A DNA stretch of 64,000 nucleotides from WM-3-3 sp041660045 (GCA_041660045.1 JBAZXA010000007.1:124001-188000), one strand, 5' to 3'. Positions 1-9,014 are shown, counted from the first letter of the stretch. Notes: generated by a model not told the origin, from the sequence alone. Numbers and translations are program-made.

Positions 1-957
1 AGTTAAATAAGTGCCATCTGAGAAAGACACTAAGGTGTTCAGGTCTATTGCTGTTGTCGATTCAAATTGCCACAAGGTGGCATGTTGGATGGCGTCGCCA
101 GTAATAGTGGATGCGCCTACAATTTGTCCGCCAGCGTTAATCGCTGCGGCAAAACTGAAGCTACCCCCTAAAGTGCCTAAATCTATAGCCGACGTCGAAC
201 CGGGTTGCCATAAAGCGGCATGCTCTTCAGTGAAGGTATCGGCTTCTCCGACCACTTGGCCGTTAGCATTGATGGCATTGGCAAAACTGAAGCTGCCCCC
301 TAATGTGCCAAGGTCTATAGCTATAGTCGAGCCTGCTTGCCATAAGGCGGCGTGCTGTGCGTCTATGGTATCGGCTGTTCCTGCCACTACTCCGTTATCA
401 TTGATCGCGCTCGCTTCGCTGTTTAAGCCGCCTAAGGTGCCGAGGTCAATTGCTGGTGTTGAACCAGTTTGCCACAATGTAGCATGGCTGGCGTTATCGC
501 CGTTGATAGTGGAAAATCCTGCTATTTGGCCGCTGCCGTTAATACTGCTAGCGGCGCTGGAAGTTCCGCCTAGGGTGCCAAGGTCAATAGCAGTCGTCGA
601 GCCGGGCTGCCACAATGAGGCGTGATTTGTGCTGTCGCCACTGATATTAGCATTGCCAACCACTTGTCCGCTGGCGTTAATGCCGCTAGCTGCACTGATG
701 CTACCACCCAGGGTGCCAAGGTCTATTGGGGTAGTGGTGCCAGCTTGCCATAAGGCAGCATGGAATGTAAAACTGTTGCTAAGCGTAGAAAAACCGACTA
801 CCTGCCCACTATTATTGATACCTGCGGCAATACTTAAGTTTCCGCCTAGGCTATCCAGTTGCGTCGCTGTATAGTTTGCGGCTTGTATTTTCGGTGCCAA
901 CAACAGGGTTGCTATTATGGTGGTACTAATAAGTTGATGTTTAGAGTCGAACTTCAT
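1..957 (-). CDS. HAF-repeat secreted protein (3' end outside window)
   Basis: Translating the minus strand from the ATG at 957 gives 319 codons with no stop before the window edge, so the C-terminus is missing. Residues 1-26 form a signal peptide (basic start, hydrophobic core STTIIATLLLAPK, then QAA). The rest is about six tandem units of roughly 45 residues, each carrying a core like AIDLGTLGG, then INxxGQVVG, then HAALWQxGS. This is the pattern of the HAF extracellular repeat family (TIGR02913 type), which is predicted to fold as a beta-propeller-like exported protein. Such proteins often end in a PEP-CTERM sorting signal, but that part is not visible. It has its own promoter with a leader of about 160 nt. 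Function in the cell is unknown. Confidence 0.82.
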   Translation of the reverse strand, partial: MKFDSKHQLISTTIIATLLLAPKIQAANYTATQLDSLGGNLSIAAGINNSGQVVGFSTLSNSFTFHAALWQAGTTTPIDLGTLGGSISAASGINASGQVVGNANISGDSTNHASLWQPGSTTAIDLGTLGGTSSAASSINGSGQIAGFSTINGDNASHATLWQTGSTPAIDLGTLGGLNSEASAINDNGVVAGTADTIDAQHAALWQAGSTIAIDLGTLGGSFSFANAINANGQVVGEADTFTEEHAALWQPGSTSAIDLGTLGGSFSFAAAINAGGQIVGASTITGDAIQHATLWQFESTTAIDLNTLVSFSDGTYLT

Positions 958-1464
958 AGATGCATGCCTTTTATTTGTCTTTAAAGAGTTAGTCGCCAGC
1001 AGTCTGGCATGGGCAAACGTGATTTCTAACTAAAGAGGCAATCCGGCTATTCGTGTTACACGAACCCTATGATTTTCCGTGAACACCTAACGGTAATACT
1101 TGGCTTTTTCTCTTGCGGTGGATTCTATAGCATAATAATTGTGCGTCAAGCCATATCATAAATTTATTATAAAAAGCTTAAGCTCAGTAATTATCTTAAA
1201 ATATCACAGATGGCGGGCTATCCAATCTAATCATGGCTGATCTTGATGAAATACAAGCTCCTCAATTAAGAATCCCTTTGCTGTGGGTAGTCTTTCCAAA
1301 CCTTAAAAGACGATGTTGTTATGGATGCTCAAACAAGCTTAGGCAGGGTGACCAAACAGCTTATCCTAGGCTAAGGCTTGCTGAAAAGGTAAACAATGAA
1401 ACTAAGCTTGATTAGGGGAGCTGTGCCATTTCCTATGTTTAAGGATGCGTTTAAATGGTACTCC
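958..1464. other. Intergenic region between HAF gene and olsA
   Basis: The left part is the promoter and structured leader of the HAF gene. The right part (about 1150-1464) is AT-rich. It contains a 60-codon plus-strand reading frame at 1233-1415 with no ribosome binding site and no recognisable family, which I do not call a gene. I see no terminator or RNA gene. Confidence 0.4.
1122..1149 (-). promoter_or_regulatory. Sigma-70-type promoter of the HAF-repeat gene
   Basis: On the minus strand TTGACG (1149-1144) is followed after 16 bp by TAGAAT (1127-1122), each one base away from consensus. The predicted RNA start is near 1115, leaving a leader of about 158 nt before the ATG at 957. The leader holds a short hairpin, TTCGTGT/ACACGAA at 1050-1064. 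Confidence 0.55.
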
Positions 1465-2244
1465 TTAACTAATTTTTTTTAAGCTATGCGGGTTATCCGG
1501 CTGTAGTGCCTCACAAATTGCACTTCTGCTCATCTCAGCCAAGTCGCTACGTTTTTTATTAGCGGTGGATATTTCCGCTAGTACGGTTAACTGGATAGGG
1601 ATGACAGGTAAGGCAAGCATACGTAATAAATGGCTTACAAATGCATCTTCGCCTATGAAGGGGGCTTGTTGGTGGGCATCCCCTAAGTATTGGATGGCGA
1701 TGGGTTGGAGTGTTGCTTTTGCAAGTATGGCAGGCTGAAATAAAGAGGCGTGAAAGGCTAATACGTTATTGCCATCACTGGTCGTACCTTCAGGAAACGC
1801 TAAAATACTGCGGTTTTGTTTCAATAACCAAAGCATTTTTTCTGTAGTGTTTCTAACGTGTTGCTTATCTCCGCGTTTAATGAATACGGTGCCGCCTTGG
1901 CGGGCCAAATAGCCGATAACAGGCCAATCAATCACGTCATTTTTAGATACAAAATAACCCGGAATGAGATGGCCTAAGGCTATGATATCCACCCAAGAGA
2001 TATGGTTGGCGACGACTAAAGCCGCATTTTGTGTGATTTGACCATTAAGTTGTATTTTTATATTCAAGATGCGGGCAAACCAGGCTAACCATAGTCGTTT
2101 GAGCTGGTTAGCATGGTCTTTAGCCTTATTGGCATTACAAGTGAAATTTATCACCGGAAATATTAGACCGGCGATGACAAGGCCAGCAGTAAATAAAACA
2201 ATAATAAAAAAAGTTTTATATAGTTGCCGCAGTTTGGATTTCAT
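1465..2244 (-). CDS. olsA: 1-acyl-sn-glycerol-3-phosphate acyltransferase-like protein (OlsA/PlsC family)
   Basis: This 259-residue membrane-associated acyltransferase would transfer an acyl chain to a lysolipid. It has an N-terminal hydrophobic segment (about residues 8-32). The PlsC signature HX4D appears as NHISWVD near residue 82, and the second block as FPEGTTSDG near residue 152. The start overlaps the end of the upstream N-acyltransferase gene by 29 bp, so the two are translationally linked. That pairing is the ornithine-lipid arrangement: OlsB makes lyso-ornithine lipid and OlsA esterifies it. The OlsA role is inferred from the neighbour; sequence alone only fixes the PlsC family. Confidence 0.8.
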   Translation of the reverse strand: MKSKLRQLYKTFFIIVLFTAGLVIAGLIFPVINFTCNANKAKDHANQLKRLWLAWFARILNIKIQLNGQITQNAALVVANHISWVDIIALGHLIPGYFVSKNDVIDWPVIGYLARQGGTVFIKRGDKQHVRNTTEKMLWLLKQNRSILAFPEGTTSDGNNVLAFHASLFQPAILAKATLQPIAIQYLGDAHQQAPFIGEDAFVSHLLRMLALPVIPIQLTVLAEISTANKKRSDLAEMSRSAICEALQPDNPHSLKKIS

Positions 2245-2995
2245 ATTGTTTCATATAATGTTTGCTGTAACGGTCTTCCAATTTTTCTAAAGGTAACATA
2301 ATGAACAAATCCATTACATTAAAATCTTCATCCCAATAGGGCTGGCCGCACACTTGTACGCCAAAGCGAAAATAGGCTTTAAGCAAAGGGGGGATGCCGG
2401 ATTCATCACGTTCGCATTTTAAAGCGTCTGGTACAGGAATTTTTGGAAACACGCTTAAATGGTTAGGTGCCATGTTTTTGCTGTCTATAGCACGGTAAAC
2501 CGCATTAACTGCAAAACCGTTAGGGCCAGGGGAAATGCTGGCACAGCCAATTAAGTAATTGTAATGGCCTTTAAGTGCGTATTTGGTTAAGCCTGACCAG
2601 AGTGTCGTCAGCACGGCACTGCCACGATAATTGGGGTCAACGCAGGTCCTACCGATTTCTAGAAAACGTCCAGGTAAGCTTAAAATTTGCTCTAAATCAA
2701 ATTCTGTTTCTGAATAAAAATGCCCAAGTTGTTGGGCTTGGGTCTGATCGAGCAAGCGTGTATAGCCGACAACCTTGTCTAGCAAACAGTCATAGACGAT
2801 GAGGTGGGCACAATAATTGTCAACATCGTCATAATCGATGCCTTCGGCCTCGGATTTGAGTTTTGCCCCCATTTCCTTAGCGAAAACTTGATAGCGTAAT
2901 TCTTGTGCTTTTCTTATTAACAGCTTGTCATGGGTTACAAAGCATTCTAAGCGTTTAAGTGGTTTTCCAGCAATTTGAGTATCGAGTGTTTTCAT
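2216..2995 (-). CDS. olsB: L-ornithine N-alpha-acyltransferase (OlsB-like, GNAT fold)
   Basis: A 259-residue GNAT-fold acyltransferase of the OlsB/hemolysin-like family, which moves a 3-hydroxyacyl chain from acyl-ACP to the alpha-amino group of ornithine. Visible family blocks are RYQVFAKEMGAK near residue 33, DYDDVDNYCAHLIV near residue 54, and EIGRTCVDPNYRG near residue 113, the last covering the acyl-donor binding region. The downstream PlsC-family gene overlaps it, as in ornithine-lipid operons. The exact amino acid substrate (ornithine or another) cannot be read from the sequence. Confidence 0.8.
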   Translation of the reverse strand: MKTLDTQIAGKPLKRLECFVTHDKLLIRKAQELRYQVFAKEMGAKLKSEAEGIDYDDVDNYCAHLIVYDCLLDKVVGYTRLLDQTQAQQLGHFYSETEFDLEQILSLPGRFLEIGRTCVDPNYRGSAVLTTLWSGLTKYALKGHYNYLIGCASISPGPNGFAVNAVYRAIDSKNMAPNHLSVFPKIPVPDALKCERDESGIPPLLKAYFRFGVQVCGQPYWDEDFNVMDLFIMLPLEKLEDRYSKHYMKQYEIQTAATI

Positions 2996-3109
2996 TATAG
3001 GTGGCTCAAATGATCTACAGTGAATATACGATATGAAAATAATGTGTCAGTTTTGTGTCTATAATATGAACAATAGATTACAAGTTAGTGTCACGATGAT
3101 GACAGTGCC

Positions 3110-5788
3110 TTATTGCCTTAAATCTTTAACCACTTTTAGGACTTCATTATTGATGGGGTTGATGCTAAAACCGAGTTTTTTTGCAAATGTAATCATAGGT
3201 TTATTAAGAGCTAGCACCTCACCTTCAAAATAATAAATAGCTTTGGCTTTGGCCGATTGCATGAGTGCATTGATGATACGGCTACCTATACCTAAATTTT
3301 GGTGGTTATCTGATACGACTAAGGCAAATTCCACGGATTGCCCGTCAGGGTTGATAATATAACGGCCGACACCGAGTTCTTCCGATACTGTTGGATTTTC
3401 AGTCACGGCAACGAATGCCATTTCCCGGTCATAATCAATTTGAGTAAAGCGCACCAGCATTTCTGGTGTTAATTCATGCAGCGCTTGCATAAAACGGAAG
3501 TATCGGCTTTGTTCAGAGAGCTGGCTGACAAAGTTCTTTTCCATGGCGGCATCTTCAGGGCGGATAGGGCGGATGATAATATTCCTACCGTTTGCCAATT
3601 GATGATGCTGGATTAAATGTTGGGGGTAGGGATGTATCGCCATATGTGCGTAGGGCACGAGTTGATGGCTGGGTTGCACTTTGATGCGGGCATCGACGGC
3701 TATGGCAGTAACGTCATCTACGATAAGCGGGTTAATATCAAGTTCGATAATTTCGGGTAATTCACTCACCATAGTGGATATTTTTAGCAAAATATCCACT
3801 ATGGCATTCGTATTGGCGGGCGGTAATTGGCGGAACGCTTTTAAATACGTGGCTGCTTTGGTTTTAGCAATCAATTGGCTGGCTAAGTATTGGTTTAATG
3901 GTGGTAAGGCAATACTGTTGTCGTGCAGAATTTCAACCAAAGTGCCACCTAAACCAAAGCTTATGGCTGGCCCAAAGATGGGGTCTCTTACTACGCCTAA
4001 CATTAGTTCCCGTCCATACGCTAAATGCAACATGGGTTCGATAGTGATGCCAACTTCGCTAATGTCAGGATGTTTTTGTTGGACATCCGCTACCATTTCG
4101 GAATATGCCTTAGCGACTTCTTGCACACTGTTCAGGTTTAGCCGGACACCACCAATATCAGATTTATGGCTAAACTCGGCCATATTAATTTTTAAAACAA
4201 CTGGAAAACCCAGTGTTTCAGCGGCAATCATGGCATCTTTAGCGGAGTTTATTTTAATGGTTTGAGTGATGGCAATCCGGCAGGCTGCCAAGATGGCTTT
4301 AGATTCTAAGGTGGTTAAAATCTCCCGTCCTTCGGCAATGACGCGTTCAATGATTAAACGGGCACCAGTTATATCAAGTGCTTGCATTTCCGGAACGGAA
4401 GAGGGGATTTGTCGGAGTAAGATTTGATTTTGGTGATAGGTCGCCAAAAATGAAAACGCGTCAACAGCCACTTCTGGCGTATTAAAATGGGCAATGGGGC
4501 TGTTATCAAACAAATCGCGGCCAGCCTGTACACGGCTGCCTCCTGTCCATGACGCTAATATGGGTTTGTGGCTGGTTTTAGCAATCTCAATTATACGTTG
4601 GGCAACCTCAGTCGGGTTAGTCATGGCTTGTGGTGTTAGAATCACTAAAATGCCATCAATCGCTTCTTCCTGTAGGCAAATTGTTAGCGCTTGTTGATAA
4701 CGTTCAGGCGTGGCATCGCCTAAAATATCAATAGGGTTGGCATGCGACCAATGGCCAGGTAAGACTTTATTGAGTGCTTCCAAACTAGTTTGGCTAAGTG
4801 GTGCGACTTCAACGTTAACCTCTTCCGCCCGGTCAGTGCTCATAACACCGGGGCCACCAGCATTGGTAATAATGGCGAGACGATTTTTTTGAAAGCCATA
4901 ATTATTTGCCAATACCCGCGCGGCAGAAAACAGTTCGGCGATACTATAAACGCGCACGACACCAGCACGGGCAATGGCGGCATCAAACACCTTGTCGCCA
5001 CCCACCATGGCGCCAGTATGCGACATGGCGGCTTTTGAGCCAGCAGCATGACGGCCAGCTTTAATGAGGATAACAGGTTTTAAACGGGCAGCTACTTTTA
5101 GTCCGCTTAAAAAGCGTCTTGCATCTCGGACACCCTCTACATACATTAAAATGCCGGTGGTTTTAGGGTCCATAGCCAAATAATCTAAGATTTCGCCAAA
5201 ATCAATATCAGCGGCACTACCCATGGAAATCACGTTTGAAAAACCAATATCACGTGATGTTGCCCAATCTAAAATCGCCGAACAAACGGCGCCAGATTGT
5301 GACAGTAAAGCTAGATTGCCCGCTTTAACGAGACCATCAGCAAAGCTGGCATTTAATTGGGAGGCAGGACAAATGATGCCTAAGCAATTTGGCCCTATAA
5401 TACGGATGCCAAAACGGTGTGCCATATCCAACACGGCTTTTTGCAAACGTAGGCCTTCAGCACCAAGCTCCGCAAACCCCGCGCTAATAATAATAACGGC
5501 GGTGACGTTTTTTTCGCCACATTGGCGAATAATATCCAAAACGCTGTTGGCAGGTGTTGCAATAACGACTAAATCCAAATCGTCGGCTATGGCGTTGATA
5601 TCAGGATAGGCGGTTAATCCGAGTAGATGGTCATGTTTATGATTAACCGGGTATAACTTGCCTTTAAAGCCTGCGGCTTGCATATTGAATAAAATTTGGT
5701 GGCCTACACTGTCTGGACGCTCGGATGCACCGACGATAGCGACTGATTTAGGAGTGAAAAATTGACTTAAATAATGTGATCCGGTCAT
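3110..5788 (-). CDS. patZ: Protein lysine acetyltransferase, acyl-CoA synthetase-like plus GNAT (PatZ/Pat family)
   Basis: This 892-residue protein is close in size to E. coli PatZ (YfiQ). The N-terminal part is an ADP-forming acyl-CoA synthetase: a CoA-binding Rossmann domain starts VAIVGASERPDSVG near residue 13, followed by succinyl-CoA-ligase-like and ATP-grasp domains (to about residue 690). The C-terminal part (about 720-892) is a GNAT acetyltransferase starting at IIIRPIRPEDA, with an acetyl-CoA loop HQNLGIGSRI. Proteins of this layout acetylate lysines of metabolic enzymes, for example acetyl-CoA synthetase, and so tune acetate metabolism. It is a single gene, 114 bp upstream of olsB on the same strand. 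The ligase half may be catalytically inactive, as in E. coli. Confidence 0.88.
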   Translation of the reverse strand: MTGSHYLSQFFTPKSVAIVGASERPDSVGHQILFNMQAAGFKGKLYPVNHKHDHLLGLTAYPDINAIADDLDLVVIATPANSVLDIIRQCGEKNVTAVIIISAGFAELGAEGLRLQKAVLDMAHRFGIRIIGPNCLGIICPASQLNASFADGLVKAGNLALLSQSGAVCSAILDWATSRDIGFSNVISMGSAADIDFGEILDYLAMDPKTTGILMYVEGVRDARRFLSGLKVAARLKPVILIKAGRHAAGSKAAMSHTGAMVGGDKVFDAAIARAGVVRVYSIAELFSAARVLANNYGFQKNRLAIITNAGGPGVMSTDRAEEVNVEVAPLSQTSLEALNKVLPGHWSHANPIDILGDATPERYQQALTICLQEEAIDGILVILTPQAMTNPTEVAQRIIEIAKTSHKPILASWTGGSRVQAGRDLFDNSPIAHFNTPEVAVDAFSFLATYHQNQILLRQIPSSVPEMQALDITGARLIIERVIAEGREILTTLESKAILAACRIAITQTIKINSAKDAMIAAETLGFPVVLKINMAEFSHKSDIGGVRLNLNSVQEVAKAYSEMVADVQQKHPDISEVGITIEPMLHLAYGRELMLGVVRDPIFGPAISFGLGGTLVEILHDNSIALPPLNQYLASQLIAKTKAATYLKAFRQLPPANTNAIVDILLKISTMVSELPEIIELDINPLIVDDVTAIAVDARIKVQPSHQLVPYAHMAIHPYPQHLIQHHQLANGRNIIIRPIRPEDAAMEKNFVSQLSEQSRYFRFMQALHELTPEMLVRFTQIDYDREMAFVAVTENPTVSEELGVGRYIINPDGQSVEFALVVSDNHQNLGIGSRIINALMQSAKAKAIYYFEGEVLALNKPMITFAKKLGFSINPINNEVLKVVKDLRQ

Positions 5789-5855
5789 GGTCGCTAAGCC
5801 TAGATAAAAGAAAGGGTTAATGTGGGCTTGAATTATGCTGGTTTTATGTTGAAAT

Positions 5856-5883
5856 TGTGTTAAAAGGCAGGCCTTTTAACACA
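5856..5883. repeat. 28-bp perfect palindrome between patZ and a secreted-protein gene
   Basis: Two 13-bp arms, TGTGTTAAAAGGC and its exact reverse complement, are separated by AG. The site lies in the divergent intergenic region, 68 bp before patZ and 30 bp before the TTG start at 5913. It could be an operator for either gene or a hairpin in the 5' leader of the plus-strand mRNA. There is no T-run after it on either strand, so a terminator is unlikely. Confidence 0.6.
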
Positions 5884-5912
5884 TTAAAACTAATTGTTGC
5901 CTGGAGTTTAAG

Positions 5913-6488
5913 TTGATACGCCGGATAAAACAAATACTGTTTACTTTATGTTGTCTTGGATTTATGGTACCTGCTTGGTCGCATATGGGGCCGCATCATA
6001 GTGAAGCTTGCTTCATTAAAATAGGTGACGCGACCTTGGAGCTGAACGGTTATCAATTCCAGAAAGAATTGGCGGGCAAATATTTTTGCCATATTTTTCC
6101 GGGCTTAGGCCTTACGGTGTTAGCAATAGACTCGACAGCTGACCAGCCTGAACGTCAGCAAGTTGGCTTAACGTTAAAGGCATTAACGGCGTGGTCTAAA
6201 TTAGGTTTGGATACGGAACACGCGTTTACGGTATTGCAACAGACACCTATGCAAACTTTAGGCGCAAATTTAGTTTCTGTTGAGCAGTCTATGCACAATC
6301 GGGGGGTTTATGTTTTGGATATTGCTTTCCAAGAAACTAGCGCTGCTGTGCAAACTCATCGGTTTTGGTTTTTAGTCGGTATACCCGTGACCAAAGCGCT
6401 AGTCTTTATCGGGATTATATTTTTATTGCCGATAATTTGGGTAGCTTTAAAAAGCTTTAAAAAAGCTAAGTTCAAGGATGCCTTATAG
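5913..6488 (+). CDS. Secreted, membrane-anchored protein of unknown function
   Basis: A 191-residue protein not assigned to a family. I take the TTG at 5913 as start because CTGGAG lies 5-10 bp upstream and a signal peptide follows at once (hydrophobic core ILFTLCCLGFMVPAW, then SH). After the signal is a short histidine-bearing stretch, MGPHHSEACF, that could bind metal. The C-terminus has one membrane segment (about residues 155-180, ending LLPIIWVALKS) and a basic tail. The body is therefore periplasmic with the tail in the cytoplasm. The 3' end overlaps the convergent glycosyltransferase gene by 6 bp. Confidence 0.65.
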   Translation: MIRRIKQILFTLCCLGFMVPAWSHMGPHHSEACFIKIGDATLELNGYQFQKELAGKYFCHIFPGLGLTVLAIDSTADQPERQQVGLTLKALTAWSKLGLDTEHAFTVLQQTPMQTLGANLVSVEQSMHNRGVYVLDIAFQETSAAVQTHRFWFLVGIPVTKALVFIGIIFLLPIIWVALKSFKKAKFKDAL

Positions 6489-7100
6489 ATCACGATAGCG
6501 CTTAAGGTCTGCTGGCGTGTCCAAGTCCCATTGCTGGGGGAGTTCACAATAATTGAGCCCTAACAGGGCGATTTTATCTTGGCTTTGCTGTAAGACTTGT
6601 GGGCCGCCCCAAGTGATGCCTTTAAATAATTCCGGTTGAGGTTGGCTAAGCCCAATAAGTACATACCCCCCATCTTCGGCTGGGGCAATGACGCATTGTT
6701 GGTTTTGGGATAAGGCCTCTAAAGCGGCTGTCAGTACGTGTTCATCCAAGGATGGGCAATCACAGCCTATGGCGATGGCGCCATCATATTGGGGGGTCGC
6801 GGTTTCAAAAGCATGATTTAAGCGTTCACCTAAACCAAGTCCTTGTTGCTGTTTTAGTGTTACGCCAAAATTAGTCACGGCATGTGCAAAAAAAGGATGA
6901 TCCACATTTGGCGCGCACCAAAGCTCTATTGGGCATAGCTGATGCTGGACGGCAAGTGTTAAGGTGCGTTCACTGAGCTCAATATGGAGCGCTGCGGCTT
7001 GTTCAGGAGATAATGCGTCAATCAGACGGGTTTTAACTTGCCCTGGAACTGGTGCTTTACAAAAAATCATCAGGACGATATTAGGGTAACGGTAAGCCAT
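6483..7100 (-). CDS. TIGR04282-type glycosyltransferase (DUF2064)
   Basis: A 205-residue GT-A-like protein starting at the ATG at 7100; a TTG two codons upstream is also possible. Family marks are IFCKAPVPGQVKTRL near residue 12, the metal-binding type GCDCPSLDE near residue 110, and PAEDGGYVLIGL near residue 135. The family is named for an arsenosugar context but is broadly spread, and its true sugar donor is unknown. It normally sits next to a TIGR04283 glycosyltransferase. Here that partner (8308-8997) is present on the same strand but a diguanylate cyclase gene lies between them. Confidence 0.82.
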   Translation of the reverse strand: MAYRYPNIVLMIFCKAPVPGQVKTRLIDALSPEQAAALHIELSERTLTLAVQHQLCPIELWCAPNVDHPFFAHAVTNFGVTLKQQQGLGLGERLNHAFETATPQYDGAIAIGCDCPSLDEHVLTAALEALSQNQQCVIAPAEDGGYVLIGLSQPQPELFKGITWGGPQVLQQSQDKIALLGLNYCELPQQWDLDTPADLKRYRDL

Positions 7101-7141
7101 AAGCAATTAGTGGGTGAGGGTTGTAGGCGTTAAGTTAATAG

Positions 7142-8152
7142 CTAAAAAAATTCAATATTGTTAGCAGCTTGCTGCAATTTTGGGTTGGGCGGCATGTCTT
7201 CAAATAATATCACTTGGTTACGGCCATGGTCTTTAGCGGAATACAAGGCTTTGTCGGCGTTATCTAAAAGTAATGAAGGCACCACGATATCGTGGCTTTG
7301 AATTTGTGTGGCACCAATGCTGACAGTCACTTGGCCGACTAACGGAAAATTATATTGTTCAACATCCGCCCGGAATCGGTTAAGGATTTTGCGGGCATCA
7401 TTTTTGGTCACTTGATTTAAGATAACAACAAATTCTTCCCCACCAAAACGGAAAATAAAATCAATATAGCGAAAACTATTTTCCATCAACTGGCCAAAGT
7501 GCAAAAGTACTTCGTCACCGTATAAATGGCCAAACGTGTCGTTAACTGATTTAAAGTGGTCTATATCGAGCATGGCTAACCAAGCGCAGGTGTTATCATT
7601 AAACTTGTGTTGGTTCCCGCGATAAAACTCACAAACTTCAAGTAAGCGGTCATCTAAAGACTGACGGTTCGGTAGCCGGGTTAAAACATCGCGTTCTTTA
7701 TGGTCATGTAGAAGTACTTGATTATGATATAAACATAACAGTTCATTTAACAAGTCTATAGCGCGTGCTTCAAAACAGCCTTCAAGGACAATAGCCCGTT
7801 CTGGGCCAATATCGGAGGAAATTGGTAAAACAGCAATAATTTTTGTTTGGCTTAGCGTGATGAGTTCTATATGGTTGGCAAATTCTTTGTTTTCCAGAAA
7901 ATCGCAATAATGGTCATCAGGGTCACCGCTAAAATCGAGCGGGAATTTGCGGATCAAGGTTTTTTGTGGACTGTTTTTAGCGCTACGCTTTTTCTTTTTC
8001 CTATAAATTTCGTAGGCTTGTACGGAATCTATCCAGCTAAAGCCTTTAAGTAAATCGAGAAAAACATATGTTAAACTCCGATAATCGGAACAGTGGGTAA
8101 TGGCTTTCGCCCAGAGGAAACACTGTTTGACAGTAAATTCAGTGGCATTCAT
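7142..8152 (-). CDS. Diguanylate cyclase (GGDEF domain, GGEEF active site)
   Basis: A 336-residue cytoplasmic protein predicted to make cyclic di-GMP from GTP. The C-terminal GGDEF domain starts near RLPNRQSLDDRL (about residue 160) and has DIDHFKSVND and the active-site signature FGGEEFVV (about residue 242), then the SIGAT and ADKALYSAK blocks. The N-terminal 150 residues have no membrane segment and may be a small GAF-like sensor domain; I do not recognise it firmly. No RxxD inhibitory site is seen before the active site, so product inhibition may be absent. It lies between two glycosyltransferase genes in the same direction. Confidence 0.88.
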   Translation of the reverse strand: MNATEFTVKQCFLWAKAITHCSDYRSLTYVFLDLLKGFSWIDSVQAYEIYRKKKKRSAKNSPQKTLIRKFPLDFSGDPDDHYCDFLENKEFANHIELITLSQTKIIAVLPISSDIGPERAIVLEGCFEARAIDLLNELLCLYHNQVLLHDHKERDVLTRLPNRQSLDDRLLEVCEFYRGNQHKFNDNTCAWLAMLDIDHFKSVNDTFGHLYGDEVLLHFGQLMENSFRYIDFIFRFGGEEFVVILNQVTKNDARKILNRFRADVEQYNFPLVGQVTVSIGATQIQSHDIVVPSLLLDNADKALYSAKDHGRNQVILFEDMPPNPKLQQAANNIEFF

Positions 8153-8307
8153 TAAAAGGAATTAGAATTTTAATTGTTCTTCATTGTGCCTTTTAATAGT
8201 AATTAAATCAAATTCTTGTGGCTAAAATTTAAATTGGAATATTAGTACAAAAATGCAAATGCAAAGTTTTTAGGATAGCAAGCCTTAAGCTGTTGGGGGC
8301 CATGGCC

Positions 8308-8997
8308 TTATAGTGACCAAAACCGGCCTTGGTTATATAATTCAGCAAGATAAGCGGTATTTTGCTTGAAAAAAAATCGCAGGCGCAGGCTCCACATCAG
8401 TAAAATCGTTTTTCCTATACCAAATTTTTGCCAGCGTCTGGCCGAAGTGGAGACTTTGGCTTTAAGGCAAAGCGGGCGGCTTAGCCGATTTAATGCTGCG
8501 CTGATGCTGATGTCTTCCATTAGTGCCAGGTCCGGATAACCACCAACCTGGATAAAGGCTGTTTTTGTCATAAAAAAAGTTTGGTCACCGGTTACGATAC
8601 CGGTTAGCTGTGAGCGTAGGTTCATCATGGCGGCGATTATGGCCAGCATAGGGTGGCATCCTATCAAGCGGATATCAAAGCGGCCCCATGGCTGTGTTGG
8701 GCTAATTTGGCTTTGAATAAGCTGTAAGGCATTGTCTGGCAATGTTGTGTCGGCATGTAAAAATATTAAAAGCTCTGCTTGGGCTAGCATAGCCCCGGCA
8801 TTCATTTGTTTAGCCCGGCCTTGCCCACTAGTGATCACCACATCTGCAAGTTTAGCGGCAAGTTCTAAGGTGGCATCGCTGCTGCCGCCATCAACAACAA
8901 TCAATTGGCATTGGCCACGTAAAGGCTGAAGCGTGGTGAGGCAAGAGTCAATGATCTCCGCTTCATTTAAGGTCGGGATAATGATTGAAAACTGCAT
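8308..8997 (-). CDS. TIGR04283-type family 2 glycosyltransferase
   Basis: A 229-residue GT2 enzyme. It begins with the nucleotide-sugar fold SIIIPTLNEAEII, then VVDGGSSDAT, a RAKQMNAGA block near residue 82 and the metal-binding motif FLHADT near residue 100. YPDLALMEDISIS near residue 155 marks the catalytic region. This is the TIGR04283 subfamily, usually paired with the TIGR04282 enzyme found here at 6483-7100. The acceptor is unknown; a membrane lipid or a small molecule is possible. It starts 17 bp after the end of the helicase gene, so the two may share a transcript. Confidence 0.85.
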   Translation of the reverse strand: MQFSIIIPTLNEAEIIDSCLTTLQPLRGQCQLIVVDGGSSDATLELAAKLADVVITSGQGRAKQMNAGAMLAQAELLIFLHADTTLPDNALQLIQSQISPTQPWGRFDIRLIGCHPMLAIIAAMMNLRSQLTGIVTGDQTFFMTKTAFIQVGGYPDLALMEDISISAALNRLSRPLCLKAKVSTSARRWQKFGIGKTILLMWSLRLRFFFKQNTAYLAELYNQGRFWSL

Positions 8998-9014
8998 GTG
9001 GTGGCGGTCATGTT

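Noticed and set aside
11..874. Two plus-strand reading frames opposite the HAF gene
   Set aside because: They are the mirror of the repeat protein on the minus strand, which has a signal peptide, a promoter and the HAF motifs.
1015..1070. Possible cyclic di-GMP-I riboswitch in the HAF leader
   Set aside because: The minus strand has TAGCCGGATTGCC, like the 3' end of that aptamer, and a hairpin before it. The needed 5' partner (GGCAA) and the conserved core are missing, so I do not call it.
1233..1415. 60-codon plus-strand ORF
   Set aside because: No ribosome binding site, no recognisable family and ordinary AT-rich background.
3681..4265. 194-codon plus-strand ORF inside patZ
   Set aside because: It is antisense to the well-supported synthetase domain of patZ and low in complexity.
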